Shown: positions 16,893-24,983 of the stretch, piece by piece | Layout: the number at the start of each line of letters is the position of its first letter | Numbering within the stretch: the stretch's first letter is position 1 | Origin: Actinomycetota bacterium | GTDB taxonomy: Bacteria; Actinomycetota; Actinomycetes; Mycobacteriales; Micromonosporaceae | DNA length: 64,000 bases | Assembly: GCA_005885555.1 (NCBI GenBank) | Contig: VAWN01000041.1 | Coordinates: 67,152 to 131,151 of the forward strand | Direction: 5' to 3' | Translations under genes and position numbers: made by a program | Notes under the pieces: model-generated | Seen by the model: only the letters and a program-made list of their open reading frames with translations | What the model was told of the DNA's origin: nothing | The model's database searches: none

Positions 16893-18077
16893 ATGTACGA
16901 GAACATCGGCCGCTCGCTCGGCACCGACTACTTCCGCATCGGCGACCAGCTGACCCCCACCGAACGCGAGATCTGGCGGCGTACCCGCGACTTCGTCGAC
17001 CACGAGGTACTGCCGGTCATCAACGGGTACTGGGAGCGCGCGGAGTTCCCCGTGCCGCTGGTCGCGGGGCTCGCCGAGCTGGGCGTCGTCGGGGACGGCA
17101 TCGACGGGTACGGCTGCCCGGCGCTCAGCCCGATCGCCACCGGCCTGGTGCACATGGAAATCAACCGCGGCGACGGCAGCCTGGGCACCTTCCTCGGGGT
17201 ACAGGCGGGGCTGGCGATGCGGTCGATCGCGCTGCTCGGTTCCGAGGCGCAGAAGCAGCGCTGGCTGCCACCGATGGCCAAGCTGGCGGCGATCGGCGCG
17301 TTCGCGCTCACCGAACCGTTGCACGGCTCCGACTCGGTGGCGCTGCAGACGCGCGCACACCGCGATGGCGACACGTGGGTGCTCAACGGGCAGAAGAAGT
17401 GGATCGGCAACGGCACCATCGCCGACGTCGTGGTCGTCTGGGCGCGCGACGACGCCGACGGGAAGGTCAAGGGGTTCCTCGTCGAGAAGGGCACGCCCGG
17501 TTACCACGCGCGACGCATCGACGGCAAGGGTTCGCTGCGGGCGGTGTGGCAGGCCGAGATCGAGCTGACCGACCTGCGGGTACCGGAGAGCGACCGGCTG
17601 CCCGGCGCGCACACCTTCAAGGACACCGGCCGGGTACTCGCGGCGACCCGCAACACCGTGGCGTGGGCCGCGCTCGGGCACGCGACGGCGGCCTACGACG
17701 TGGCCGCCGCGTACTGCCGGCAGCGCGAGCAGTTCGGCAAACCGTTGGTGGCGTTCCAGATCGTGCAGCAGCGGCTGGTGCGGATGCTCGCCGAGATCTG
17801 CGGCATGCAGCTGTACTGCCTGCGCCTGGGCCGGCTCATCGAGGAGGGCAACCTCAGCGACACGATCGCGGCGCTGGCCAAGATGCACAACACCGGCAAG
17901 GCCCGGCAGGTCATCATGGACGCCCGGGACCTGTTGGGCGGCAACGGGATCCTGCTCGACTTCCACGTGATGCGGCACCTGGCCGACATGGAGGCGATCC
18001 ACACCTACGAGGGCACCGAGACGATCCAGACCCTCATCGTCGGAAGGGACATCACCGGTGTGGGCGCGTTCGCGTAA
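16893..18077 (+). CDS. Acyl-CoA dehydrogenase (glutaryl-CoA dehydrogenase-like)
   Basis: A 394-residue FAD enzyme oxidising acyl-CoA to enoyl-CoA. Seen are FALTEPLHGSDSVALQTRAH (FAD/substrate loop), WVLNGQKKWIGNGTIADVVV, and a C-terminal IHTYEGTETIQTLIVGRDIT that carries the expected catalytic Glu. The end, GVGAFA, matches the glutaryl-CoA branch. It may connect fatty-acid breakdown with PHA precursor supply. The next gene starts inside its last codons (GTG at 18058). Confidence 0.9.
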   Translation: MYENIGRSLGTDYFRIGDQLTPTEREIWRRTRDFVDHEVLPVINGYWERAEFPVPLVAGLAELGVVGDGIDGYGCPALSPIATGLVHMEINRGDGSLGTFLGVQAGLAMRSIALLGSEAQKQRWLPPMAKLAAIGAFALTEPLHGSDSVALQTRAHRDGDTWVLNGQKKWIGNGTIADVVVVWARDDADGKVKGFLVEKGTPGYHARRIDGKGSLRAVWQAEIELTDLRVPESDRLPGAHTFKDTGRVLAATRNTVAWAALGHATAAYDVAAAYCRQREQFGKPLVAFQIVQQRLVRMLAEICGMQLYCLRLGRLIEEGNLSDTIAALAKMHNTGKARQVIMDARDLLGGNGILLDFHVMRHLADMEAIHTYEGTETIQTLIVGRDITGVGAFA

Positions 18078-18885
18078 CGGCCGGCGGCAACTGCGCCACC
18101 TCGAGGTGGACGGGGTGCGGTTACGGGTCGGGCTGCGGGGTACCGGCCGGCCGCTGCTGCTGCTGATGGGCATCGGCGCCAACCTGGAGATGTGGGGACC
18201 GTTCGAGGACGCGCTCGACGCCAGGACGGTGCGCACTATCACCGTGGACGCACCCGGGGTCGGCGGCTCCAGCCGGTACCCCCTGCCGCGCCGGATGGGC
18301 GGGCTGGCCCGCACCATGCAACGGTTGCTGGACGCCCTCGGACACGACCGGGTCGACGTGCTCGGCGTCTCGTTCGGCGGCCTGCTCGCCCAGCAGCTCG
18401 CGCACCAGGCGCCGGACCGGGTGCGCCGCCTGGTCCTCGCGGCCACCGGCCCGGGACTCGGCGGCGTGCCCGGCTCCCCCAGGGTGTTGTGGGCGCTGGC
18501 CACCCCGCGGCGGTACCGGCAGCCGGACTACTTCCGGCGGATCGCGGCCGACGTGTACGGCGGCGCCGCCCGCCGCGACCCGGACGCGACGCTGCACGGC
18601 TCGCTCGCCCGGTTCACCCACACGCCGTCGCTGTCCGGGTACCTCGCCCAGGTGTGGGCGGTCACCGGCTGGACGAGCCTTCCGTGGCTGTACCGGCTGC
18701 CGCAGCCGACCCTGGTGATAGCCGGCGACGACGACCCGATCGTGCCGCTCGTCAACGCCCACATCATGTACCGGCTCATCCGCGACGCGCGGCTGCACGT
18801 GGTACCCGGCGGCGGCCACCTGTTCCTGCTGGAGGAGCCGGCCCGGATCGCCGCGCTCGTGACGGGGTTCCTCACCGCGGACTGA
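18058..18885 (+). CDS. Alpha/beta hydrolase, PHA depolymerase-like
   Basis: A 275-residue hydrolase. RPLLLLMGIGANLEMWGPFE gives the oxyanion region, LGVSFGGLLAQQLAHQAPDR holds the nucleophile (GVSFGG), and VPGGGHLFLLEEPARIAALV the catalytic His; DDPIVP supplies the Asp. LMGIGAN and FGG are typical of the intracellular medium-chain PHA depolymerase branch. The GTG start lies 20 bp inside the dehydrogenase gene. Its place as the last gene of a phaC operon supports a role in PHA mobilisation, but a general esterase is possible. Confidence 0.8.
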   Translation: MWARSRNGRRQLRHLEVDGVRLRVGLRGTGRPLLLLMGIGANLEMWGPFEDALDARTVRTITVDAPGVGGSSRYPLPRRMGGLARTMQRLLDALGHDRVDVLGVSFGGLLAQQLAHQAPDRVRRLVLAATGPGLGGVPGSPRVLWALATPRRYRQPDYFRRIAADVYGGAARRDPDATLHGSLARFTHTPSLSGYLAQVWAVTGWTSLPWLYRLPQPTLVIAGDDDPIVPLVNAHIMYRLIRDARLHVVPGGGHLFLLEEPARIAALVTGFLTAD

Positions 18886-18965
18886 CCGGTGCCGCCAGCG
18901 GCGGCCGCCAGGCTGCTTGACATCCTCGGCAGGATGGACGGAGCAGCGCGGAGGGGATGAGGCGG

Positions 18966-20357
18966 ATGACCACGACGGAGAGCCGCAACACCTACCTGGA
19001 CCAGGTCGTGGCGCAGCAGGAGCAGCTGGCGCAGGACCTGCGGGTGCGCCGGGCGGCCGCGCCGGCACGACCCGCCGCCGTCGCCGCCGCGATGCCCCCG
19101 CCACCCCCGCCGCCGGGCGCGCCGGCCAGGCTCGCGGCCGGGCCCGCGGTCGCGGACCGGGGCACGGCCGCGGTCGAGGTGCGGGTCACCGGGTTCGGGC
19201 GCTGGAAGACCGTGGTGGTACCGCCCAACGCGTTCGTCGTGCACACCCGGCGCGGCCGTGGCGACCCGCTGCACGTGGGGCTGGGCATCTCGTTCCGGTA
19301 CAACCCGGCGACCGACTCCTTTCTGGTGGTACCCGGTGCCATGCAGACGATCCTCATCAGCGCCTACTGCATCTGCCGGGAGCTGCAGGGGGTACTCGTC
19401 CAGGCATACGTCCAGTGGATCATCCAGGACTTCGCCATCGCCTACCGCAAGCTCGACTTCGGCGACCCGGTCGACCCGATGCGCCTGGTCAACCTGCAGC
19501 TCAAGGAGCAGGCCGAGGCCGCCATCAAGGACAAGGTCGCCACGATCGGCGTCGAAGACGTGCTCAGCGACAAGCAGCCCATCATCGAGGAGCTGACCGC
19601 GCGGCTGCGCGCGGTGGCCGAGGGCGAGGGCGGCAGCGACACGGGGCTGGGGCTGCGCATCGTCACGGTACAGATCAAGGAGGCCGTGGTCAGCTCCGCT
19701 CGGCTGTGGGAGAACCTGCAGAAGCCCTACCGCGCCGAGCAGGAACGCCTGGCCCGCCTGGCGGAGCTGGCCACCGAGGTCGCCATCGCGGAGCGGGAGA
19801 TGACCGCGGCCCGGGAGCGCGACACCCAGCAGATGGGCAACGAGCGGGAACTGGCCGAGCTGCGCGCCCGCAACGAGGCGGCGAGCTTCGACCGGGAGTC
19901 CGCCGAGCGGCTGCGCCGGGCCACCCGCGAGCAGGAGGACGCGCAACGGCTGGCCGAGCTGCAGAACGAGTCGACCCTGCACGCCCTGCGGCTGGAACGC
20001 GAGCGGCAGGCCGAGGAGGCGGCGATGGCCCGGCAGCGGGTCGAGCAGGAGTACACGGTCCGCCGGCTGACCCTCGACCACGAGCTGGCCCTGCAGAAGT
20101 CCGGTGCGGACAGCGGCCACGAGATCGCGCTGCTGGAGCTGGAGCGCGACCGGCTGCGCGCGGCCATCGACAACGACCAGTCGCCGGCACGGGTACAGGC
20201 CCGGCTGATCGAGGCGCTGCCGGAGATCGTCGCGCAGCTGCCCAAGCCGGCCGAGCTGCGCCAGGTCACCATCGGCGGGCACGACGGGACGACCGTCGCG
20301 GGGCTGGTCGCCGAGCTGGGCGCGATCGTCGACGCGCTGCGGTCGGCGGCCCGATGA
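18966..20357 (+). CDS. SPFH/band-7 domain protein, flotillin-like, with long coiled coil
   Basis: A 463-residue protein. After a Pro-rich linker (MPPPPPPPGAPARLAAGPAV, about residues 45-65) comes an SPFH domain: VVPPNAFVVHTRRGRGD, MQTILISAYCICRELQGVLV and LGLRIVTVQIKEAVVSSARL. From about residue 255 to 420 it is a charged coiled coil (AREMTAARERDTQQMGNERE-like). No transmembrane helix or lipid anchor is visible, unlike classical flotillins. The start at 18966 is preferred over 18957 because GAGGGG (18951-18956) would touch the earlier ATG. Role probably scaffolding; substrate unknown. It lies 80 bp after the PHA operon. Confidence 0.8.
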   Translation: MTTTESRNTYLDQVVAQQEQLAQDLRVRRAAAPARPAAVAAAMPPPPPPPGAPARLAAGPAVADRGTAAVEVRVTGFGRWKTVVVPPNAFVVHTRRGRGDPLHVGLGISFRYNPATDSFLVVPGAMQTILISAYCICRELQGVLVQAYVQWIIQDFAIAYRKLDFGDPVDPMRLVNLQLKEQAEAAIKDKVATIGVEDVLSDKQPIIEELTARLRAVAEGEGGSDTGLGLRIVTVQIKEAVVSSARLWENLQKPYRAEQERLARLAELATEVAIAEREMTAARERDTQQMGNERELAELRARNEAASFDRESAERLRRATREQEDAQRLAELQNESTLHALRLERERQAEEAAMARQRVEQEYTVRRLTLDHELALQKSGADSGHEIALLELERDRLRAAIDNDQSPARVQARLIEALPEIVAQLPKPAELRQVTIGGHDGTTVAGLVAELGAIVDALRSAAR

Positions 20358-20367
20358 GCGCGGCCCG

Positions 20368-20898
20368 ATGACCGGAGCCCGCTTCGCGGCCGTCGACGTG
20401 TACTACCCCGAAACGGGTGGTGCGCGGGCCGCGTGCGTCCTGGCCTGCGACATCCGGTACCAGCACGTCGTCGCCGAGCACGTCGCGACCCTGGCTGACG
20501 TCGCGCCGTACCGGCCGGGCGAGTTCTTCGCCCGCGAGCTGCCCGCCCTGCGCGTCGTGCTGGCCGAGGCCGGCGCGGTCGACCTGCTGGTCGTCGACGG
20601 CTACGTCGACCTTGACCCGGGCGGGCGGCCCGGCCTCGGCGCGCACGCGTACCAGGAGTTCGCGGTACCGGTCATCGGCGTGGCCAAGACCGCGTTCCGC
20701 AGCGCCACCCACGCGGTACCGGTGTGTCGCGGCCAGGCCACCCGGCCGCTGTTCGTCACCGCGGCCGGGATCACCCGGGCAGAAGCGGCCGAACTGGTCA
20801 AGCACATGGCCGGCCGGTACCGGCTGCCGGACGCGCTGCGCCGCGTGGACACCCTCGCCCGCGGCAGTCGTAGTAGAGTCACCTTGTTGCAGTCGTAG
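20368..20898 (+). CDS. nfi: Endonuclease V homologue
   Basis: A 176-residue protein of the endonuclease V (deoxyinosine 3' endonuclease) family, somewhat shorter than the usual 200-230. It keeps the acidic positions: AAVDVYYPETG (Asp), FFARELPALRVVL (Glu, as in EndoV F.REgP) and LLVVDGYVDLDPGGRPGLGA (Asp), plus GVAKTAFR. The usual VDGHG is VDGYV here, so activity on inosine is plausible but not assured. It starts 10 bp after the SPFH gene and may be cotranscribed. Confidence 0.8.
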   Translation: MTGARFAAVDVYYPETGGARAACVLACDIRYQHVVAEHVATLADVAPYRPGEFFARELPALRVVLAEAGAVDLLVVDGYVDLDPGGRPGLGAHAYQEFAVPVIGVAKTAFRSATHAVPVCRGQATRPLFVTAAGITRAEAAELVKHMAGRYRLPDALRRVDTLARGSRSRVTLLQS

Positions 20899-21021
20899 TT
20901 CCGCGTACGTTTCTGATGAGCGCCCGCAGGAGTTGTGACGGTGGGCGGGCGCCGACCCGACCCACAGCGACCCGGCATCGACACGGTAGTCGGCCGGTAG
21001 TGTTTGCGAGGAGAAGAAGCA

Positions 21022-21225
21022 GTGGCTCAGGGAACCGTCAAGTGGTTCAACGCGGAAAAGGGATTCGGGTTCATCACGCCTGACGGCGGTGGACCGGACG
21101 TGTTCGTCCACCACTCCGCGATCCAGACCAGCGGCTACCGCAGCTTGGACGAAAACCAGCGGGTGACGTTCGAGATCACCCAAGGTGCGAAGGGTCCGCA
21201 GGCGGAGCACGTCCAGCCCGCCTGA
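21022..21225 (+). CDS. Cold shock protein (CspA family)
   Basis: A 67-residue single OB-fold RNA chaperone. RNP1 is [10 protein letters not shown] and RNP2 is [10 protein letters not shown]; the opening is [16 protein letters not shown]. The GTG start at 21022 is chosen over the TTG at 21004 because a GAGGAG site (21008-21013) has the right spacing. A 120-bp leader lies upstream, as is usual for csp genes. A strong hairpin terminator follows at 21238-21269. Confidence 0.95.
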   Translation: MAQGTVKWFNAEKGFGFITPDGGGPDVFVHHSAIQTSGYRSLDENQRVTFEITQGAKGPQAEHVQPA

Positions 21226-21237
21226 CAAAGGCGTGCG

Positions 21238-21269
21238 AACGGCGGCCGGGCAGACGCCCGGCCGCCGTT
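21238..21269 (+). terminator. Bidirectional hairpin terminator after the cold shock gene
   Basis: A perfect 14-bp stem (21238-21251 with 21256-21269) and loop AGAC. It lies between the plus-strand csp gene and the convergent MaoC gene and can serve both. Confidence 0.9.
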
Positions 21270-21278
21270 TGGCAGCAG

Positions 21279-21731
21279 TCACGGCACCAGCAGTACGACG
21301 GTCTCCGCCACGCAGACGGGCTTTTCGATGCCCTGCGCCTCGATCGTCATCTTCACCACGGCCTGTACCCCTTGCGCCGTTTCGCGCACCGACACCAGCT
21401 CCGCACCCGCCCGTACCGACGAGCCGACCGGCAGCGGTGCCGGGAAGCGCACCTTGTCGGTGCCGTAGTTGATCCCCATCCGGATGCTGTCGACACCGTA
21501 GATCTGCTGCGACAGCATCGGCACCAGCGACAGCGTCAGGTACCCGTGCGCGATCGTGCCGCCGAACGGGCCCTGCTTGGCCCGGTCCGGGTCCACGTGG
21601 ATCCACTGGTGGTCACCGGTCGCGTCGGCGAACTGGTCGACCCGGTCCTGCGTCACGGCCAGCCAGTCGCTGTACCCGAGGTGCTCGCCGACCGCACCGG
21701 CCAGCTCGGTCAGATCCTTGAAGGTCCGCAT
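21279..21731 (-). CDS. MaoC-like (R)-specific enoyl-CoA hydratase
   Basis: A 150-residue hot-dog fold hydratase. The MaoC catalytic block is FADATGDHQWIHVDPDRAKQ, with the Asp/His pair in D...HVD, followed by GPFGGTIAHGYLTLSLVPML and MGINYGTDKVRFPAPLPVGS. The start at 21731 removes the out-of-frame extension of a longer frame that shadows fabG. Hydration of enoyl-CoA gives (R)-3-hydroxyacyl-CoA, the substrate of the PHA synthase encoded nearby. It follows fabG with a 2-bp gap. Confidence 0.92.
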   Translation of the reverse strand: MRTFKDLTELAGAVGEHLGYSDWLAVTQDRVDQFADATGDHQWIHVDPDRAKQGPFGGTIAHGYLTLSLVPMLSQQIYGVDSIRMGINYGTDKVRFPAPLPVGSSVRAGAELVSVRETAQGVQAVVKMTIEAQGIEKPVCVAETVVLLVP

Positions 21732-21733
21732 GG

Positions 21734-22507
21734 TCACACCGTAGGTCCGCCGGCGACGTACAGCACCTGTCCGGAGACGAACCCGGCGCCGTCGCTGGCC
21801 AGGTACGAGACCGCGTGCGCGATGTCCTCCGGCTGCCCGACCCGGTTGACCGGGATGGCCGCCGCCGCCTGGGCCTGCATGTCCTCGAACGAGATGCCCA
21901 TCCGCGCGGCCGTCGCCGCGGTCATGTCGGTCACGATGAAGCCGGGCGCGATCGCGTTCACGGTCACCCCGAACTTGCCCAGCTCGATCGCCAGCGTCTT
22001 GGTGAAGCCCTGCAGCCCGGCCTTGGCGGTGGCGTAGTTGGCCTGGCCGCGGTTGCCCAGCGCCGAGGTACTGGACAGGTTGACGATCCGGCCCCACGTG
22101 GCCTGCGTCATGTACCCCTGCACCGCCCGGCTCATCAGGAACGACCCCCGCAGGTGCACCGCGAGGACCGCGTCCCAGTCCTCGTCGGTCATCTTGAACA
22201 GCAGGTTGTCCCGGGTGATACCGGCGTTGTTGACCAGTACCAGTGGCGGCCCCAGCTCCGCGGCCACCTGCTCGACAGCGGCCTTCACCGCCGCCGCGTC
22301 GGCCACGTCCACGCCGACGCCCAGCGCCGACCCGCCGGCCGACTCGATCGCGGTCACGGTGTCCTTCGTCGTGCCCGCGTCAAGATCCAGTACCCCGACC
22401 GCGAAACCGTCGGCCGCCAACCGCTTCGCCGTCGCCGCGCCGATGCCGCGGGCGGCTCCGGTGACGATCGCCACCCGGGAAGCTTCTCCTGCCACGTCAT
22501 GTCCCAT
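21734..22507 (-). CDS. fabG: 3-oxoacyl-[ACP/CoA] reductase, FabG/PhaB-like SDR
   Basis: A 257-residue short-chain dehydrogenase. NADP site: AIVTGAARGIGAATAKRLAA; VNNAGITRDNLL; catalytic Ser in IVNLSSTSALGNRGQ and the YATAK pair in NYATAKAGLQGFTKTLAIEL; TDM in PGFIVTDMTAA. With the adjacent MaoC gene it could interconvert 3-oxo- and 3-hydroxyacyl-CoA. It starts 3 bp after the preceding SDR gene ends, in the same minus-strand operon. Confidence 0.92.
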   Translation of the reverse strand: MGHDVAGEASRVAIVTGAARGIGAATAKRLAADGFAVGVLDLDAGTTKDTVTAIESAGGSALGVGVDVADAAAVKAAVEQVAAELGPPLVLVNNAGITRDNLLFKMTDEDWDAVLAVHLRGSFLMSRAVQGYMTQATWGRIVNLSSTSALGNRGQANYATAKAGLQGFTKTLAIELGKFGVTVNAIAPGFIVTDMTAATAARMGISFEDMQAQAAAAIPVNRVGQPEDIAHAVSYLASDGAGFVSGQVLYVAGGPTV

Positions 22508-22510
22508 CTG

Positions 22511-23254
22511 TCAGAGGTGAGCCGTCTGGCTGATGCCGCCGTCGAGCACGATCGTCTGCCCGGTCACCCAGGCGGCTTCGGGCGAGGCGAGGTAGGCCAC
22601 CGCGCCGGCCACGTCGTCGGGTGTCCCGAGGCGGCCCAGCGGGTACCGCTTGCGCAGCTCCTCCTCCTGCCCCGCGAAGAGCCGGCGGGCGAACGCGGTC
22701 TCCACCACGGCGGGCGCCACCGCGTTGACCCGGATGCCCGGCGCCAGCTCGATGGCGAGCTGGCGGGTCAGGTGGATGAGCGCGGCCTTGCTCACCGCGT
22801 AGGCGCCGAGGCCCTCGGCCGGCTGCAGGCCGGAGATCGACGACACGTTGACGATCGCGCCGCCGTGTGCGCCGAGCCACTGCCCGTGCGCCTGGCGGAT
22901 CATGTTGAGCGTGCCGAAGAAGTTGACGTCGAAGACCTTCCGGACCGCGGCGGGGTCCTGGCCGAGCAGCGGCCCGTAGACCGGGTTGATGCCGGTGTTG
23001 TTGACCAGCAGGTCAAGGCGGCCGAAGGTGGTCACCGTCCGCGCCACGGCGTCGGCGTGGTGGGCCTCGTCGTCGCCTTTCCCCGGTACCGTGATCGCCC
23101 GCTCCGGTCCGCCGAGCTGTTCGGCCGCCGCGGCGAGCGGCTCCGCGTTGCGCGCGGTGATGCAGACCCGCCAGCCGTCGTGGACCAGCCGCTGCGCGAT
23201 CGCCAGCCCGATGCCCCGGCTGGCACCGGTGACCAGTGCAACCCTGTCCGCCAT
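22511..23254 (-). CDS. SDR family oxidoreductase
   Basis: A 247-residue short-chain dehydrogenase: ALVTGASRGIGLAIAQRLVH (cofactor), NNTGINPVYGPL, catalytic Ser in AIVNVSSISGLQPAEG and Tyr/Lys in AYAVSKAALIHLTRQLAIEL. It is the first structural gene after tetR on the minus strand, with the TetR-type palindrome at 23268-23283 just upstream of its GAGGAG site. Substrate probably an acyl-CoA-linked alcohol or ketone. Confidence 0.9.
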   Translation of the reverse strand: MADRVALVTGASRGIGLAIAQRLVHDGWRVCITARNAEPLAAAAEQLGGPERAITVPGKGDDEAHHADAVARTVTTFGRLDLLVNNTGINPVYGPLLGQDPAAVRKVFDVNFFGTLNMIRQAHGQWLGAHGGAIVNVSSISGLQPAEGLGAYAVSKAALIHLTRQLAIELAPGIRVNAVAPAVVETAFARRLFAGQEEELRKRYPLGRLGTPDDVAGAVAYLASPEAAWVTGQTIVLDGGISQTAHL

Positions 23255-23266
23255 GCGAACTCCTCC

Positions 23267-23899
23267 TTACCGACCGGTCGGTATGGGTACCGTACGGCGC
23301 CGGTCCGCCGCCGGCAAGGGGGCCAGCCCGTCGATCAGTAACTGCGCGAACACGTTGCCGATCTGCGGGGCGTTCATCGCGCCCTCCGGCCGGTACCACG
23401 TCTGCAGGTGATGCACGCTGCCGAAGAAGAAGTGCACCGCGAGGTCGGCCGACACGTCGGTCCGGAACAGACCGCTGGCCTGGCCTTCCTCCACGATCGC
23501 GCGGAACCTGTCGTGGTAGCGCCGGCGCGCCGCCCGTACCGTCGCCCACTTGGCCGGCTCCAGCAGGTGCATGGACCGGAAGAACACGGTGGTCCAGTCG
23601 AGGTGCTCGACTGTGGTCACCACCACATCGACGGCGACCGCCCGCAGCCGGTCCACGGCGGTACCCGGGCCGCCCGCCAGCCGCTCCAGCCGGTCCTGCT
23701 GCATCGCCAGGACCCCGTGGTAGATCTCGAACAGCAGGTCGTCCTTTGCCTGGAAGTAGTGGTACATCGAGCCCTTGGTGACCCCGGCGGCGGCGACGAT
23801 CTCGCTGACCGACGCGTTCTCGTACCCCTTCTCCGCGAACAGCCGGACGGCCGCCTCGACCAACCGGCGGCGTACCGCCGGCTCCTGCGCCCGCGCCAT
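23267..23899 (-). CDS. TetR/AcrR-family regulator of acyl-CoA genes
   Basis: A 210-residue repressor. The TetR helix-turn-helix is RRLVEAAVRLFAEKGYENAS plus VSEIVAAAGVTKGSMYHYFQ. The rest is a helical ligand domain of the C-terminal TetR type found with fatty acyl-CoA genes. The start at 23899 trims a longer frame that overlaps the divergent gene. Palindromes TACCGACCGGTCGGTA at 23268-23283 and TACCGTCTGGTCGGTA at 23939-23954 flank the gene and are its likely operators, so it probably represses itself, the SDR-fabG-maoC genes and the divergent kinase-dehydrogenase pair. Confidence 0.9.
   Translation of the reverse strand: MARAQEPAVRRRLVEAAVRLFAEKGYENASVSEIVAAAGVTKGSMYHYFQAKDDLLFEIYHGVLAMQQDRLERLAGGPGTAVDRLRAVAVDVVVTTVEHLDWTTVFFRSMHLLEPAKWATVRAARRRYHDRFRAIVEEGQASGLFRTDVSADLAVHFFFGSVHHLQTWYRPEGAMNAPQIGNVFAQLLIDGLAPLPAADRRRTVPIPTGR
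23268..23283. promoter_or_regulatory. TetR operator, site 1
   Basis: Perfect 16-bp palindrome TACCGACCGGTCGGTA, overlapping the stop codon of tetR and lying 14 bp upstream of the SDR start. It implies a second, regulated promoter inside the tetR 3' end. Confidence 0.75.
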
Positions 23900-23938
23900 C
23901 CGCCCTCCCGACCTCTTGCCCGTCCGACCGCAGTAGCA

Positions 23939-23954
23939 TACCGTCTGGTCGGTA
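23939..23954. promoter_or_regulatory. TetR operator, site 2
   Basis: TACCGTCTGGTCGGTA, sharing 14 of 16 positions with site 1, lies between divergent tetR and the kinase gene and touches the A of the latter's ATG. Bound repressor would block both promoters. Confidence 0.72.
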
Positions 23955-24973
23955 TGGAACGTAAGACGCCGGGGATCGACCTCGCCGGGCTGACCGCCTG
24001 GCTCGCCGGGCTGTTCCCGGACCGGCCGGTCCAGGAGCCGCAGGTGCGGCTCATCGCCGGCGGCCGGTCCAACCTCACCTACGAGATCGTCCACAATGGA
24101 CGGTCAATGGTGCTGCGCCGGCCGCCGCTCGGGCACGTGCTCGCGACCGCGCACGACATGCTGCGCGAGTACACCGTGCTGACCGCGCTCGCGCCGACCC
24201 CGGTACCCGTGCCGGACACGCTCGCCTACTGCGGCGACGAGACCGTCATCGGCGCACCGTTCTATCTCATGGCAAAGGTCGACGGCGTGGTCTACCGCGA
24301 CGCTCCCGCCCTGCGGGCCCTGTCCGAGGCCGCCGGTCAGGCGCTCGGCGCGGCGCTCGCCGACACGCTCGCCGCGCTGCACACCGTGGTACCCGACGAC
24401 GTCGGCCTCGGTGACTTCGGCCGCCCGGAAGGCTTCCTGGACCGGCAGATCCGCCGCTGGCGCAAGCAGCTGGCCGCCTCCTGGACGCGCGACCTGCCCG
24501 GCGCGGAGGAGCTGGCCGAGCGCCTGGCGAAGGCGCTGCCGCACAGCGGTCGCCCGGCCGTGGTGCACGGCGACTTCCGGCTGGACAACGCCCTCGTGGA
24601 TCCGGACAGCCACCGTATCGCCGCGGTACTCGACTGGGAGATGGCCACGCTCGGCGACCCGCTCACCGACCTGGGCCTGACCTGCGTGTACTGGGACGGT
24701 CTGGACGAGCTCAACGAGTCCACGCCGCCCTCGCCCGGCGGCCTGCCCGGCTGGCCGTCCCGCGCCGACCTGGTCGAGCGGTACGCGGCGGCCAGCGGGG
24801 TCGCGGTCGGCAACCTCGACTGGTACGTCGCCTTCGCCTACTTCAAGCTCGCCGTGATCCTCGAAGGCATCTACTGCCGGTACACCCAGGGGCTGACCGT
24901 CGGCGAGGGGTTCGGCCAGATCGGCGCCGTGGTACCGGAACTGTTGGCCCGCGGGCACACCGCACTCGGATAG
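23954..24973 (+). CDS. APH-family phosphotransferase (ACAD10/11-type kinase)
   Basis: A 339-residue protein-kinase-like fold. Gly-rich region LIAGGRSNLTYEIVHNGRSM, lysine-equivalent VLRRPP, catalytic VVHGDFRLDNALVDPDS and metal-binding VLDWEMATLGDPLTDLG are all present. In mammals the same domain is fused to an acyl-CoA dehydrogenase (ACAD10/11), where it phosphorylates 4-hydroxyacyl-CoA. Here the dehydrogenase is the next gene, 10 bp downstream, so the pair may catabolise 4-hydroxy acids. The ATG overlaps TetR site 2. Confidence 0.88.
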   Translation: MERKTPGIDLAGLTAWLAGLFPDRPVQEPQVRLIAGGRSNLTYEIVHNGRSMVLRRPPLGHVLATAHDMLREYTVLTALAPTPVPVPDTLAYCGDETVIGAPFYLMAKVDGVVYRDAPALRALSEAAGQALGAALADTLAALHTVVPDDVGLGDFGRPEGFLDRQIRRWRKQLAASWTRDLPGAEELAERLAKALPHSGRPAVVHGDFRLDNALVDPDSHRIAAVLDWEMATLGDPLTDLGLTCVYWDGLDELNESTPPSPGGLPGWPSRADLVERYAAASGVAVGNLDWYVAFAYFKLAVILEGIYCRYTQGLTVGEGFGQIGAVVPELLARGHTALG

Positions 24974-24983
24974 GAGCACCCCG

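Noticed and set aside
15032..18503. Very long open frames on both strands across the PHA operon (over 1000 codons)
   Set aside because: They are out-of-frame shadows in GC-rich DNA: arginine-, glycine- and proline-rich or histidine/valine-rich with no domains, while recognisable enzymes fill another frame.
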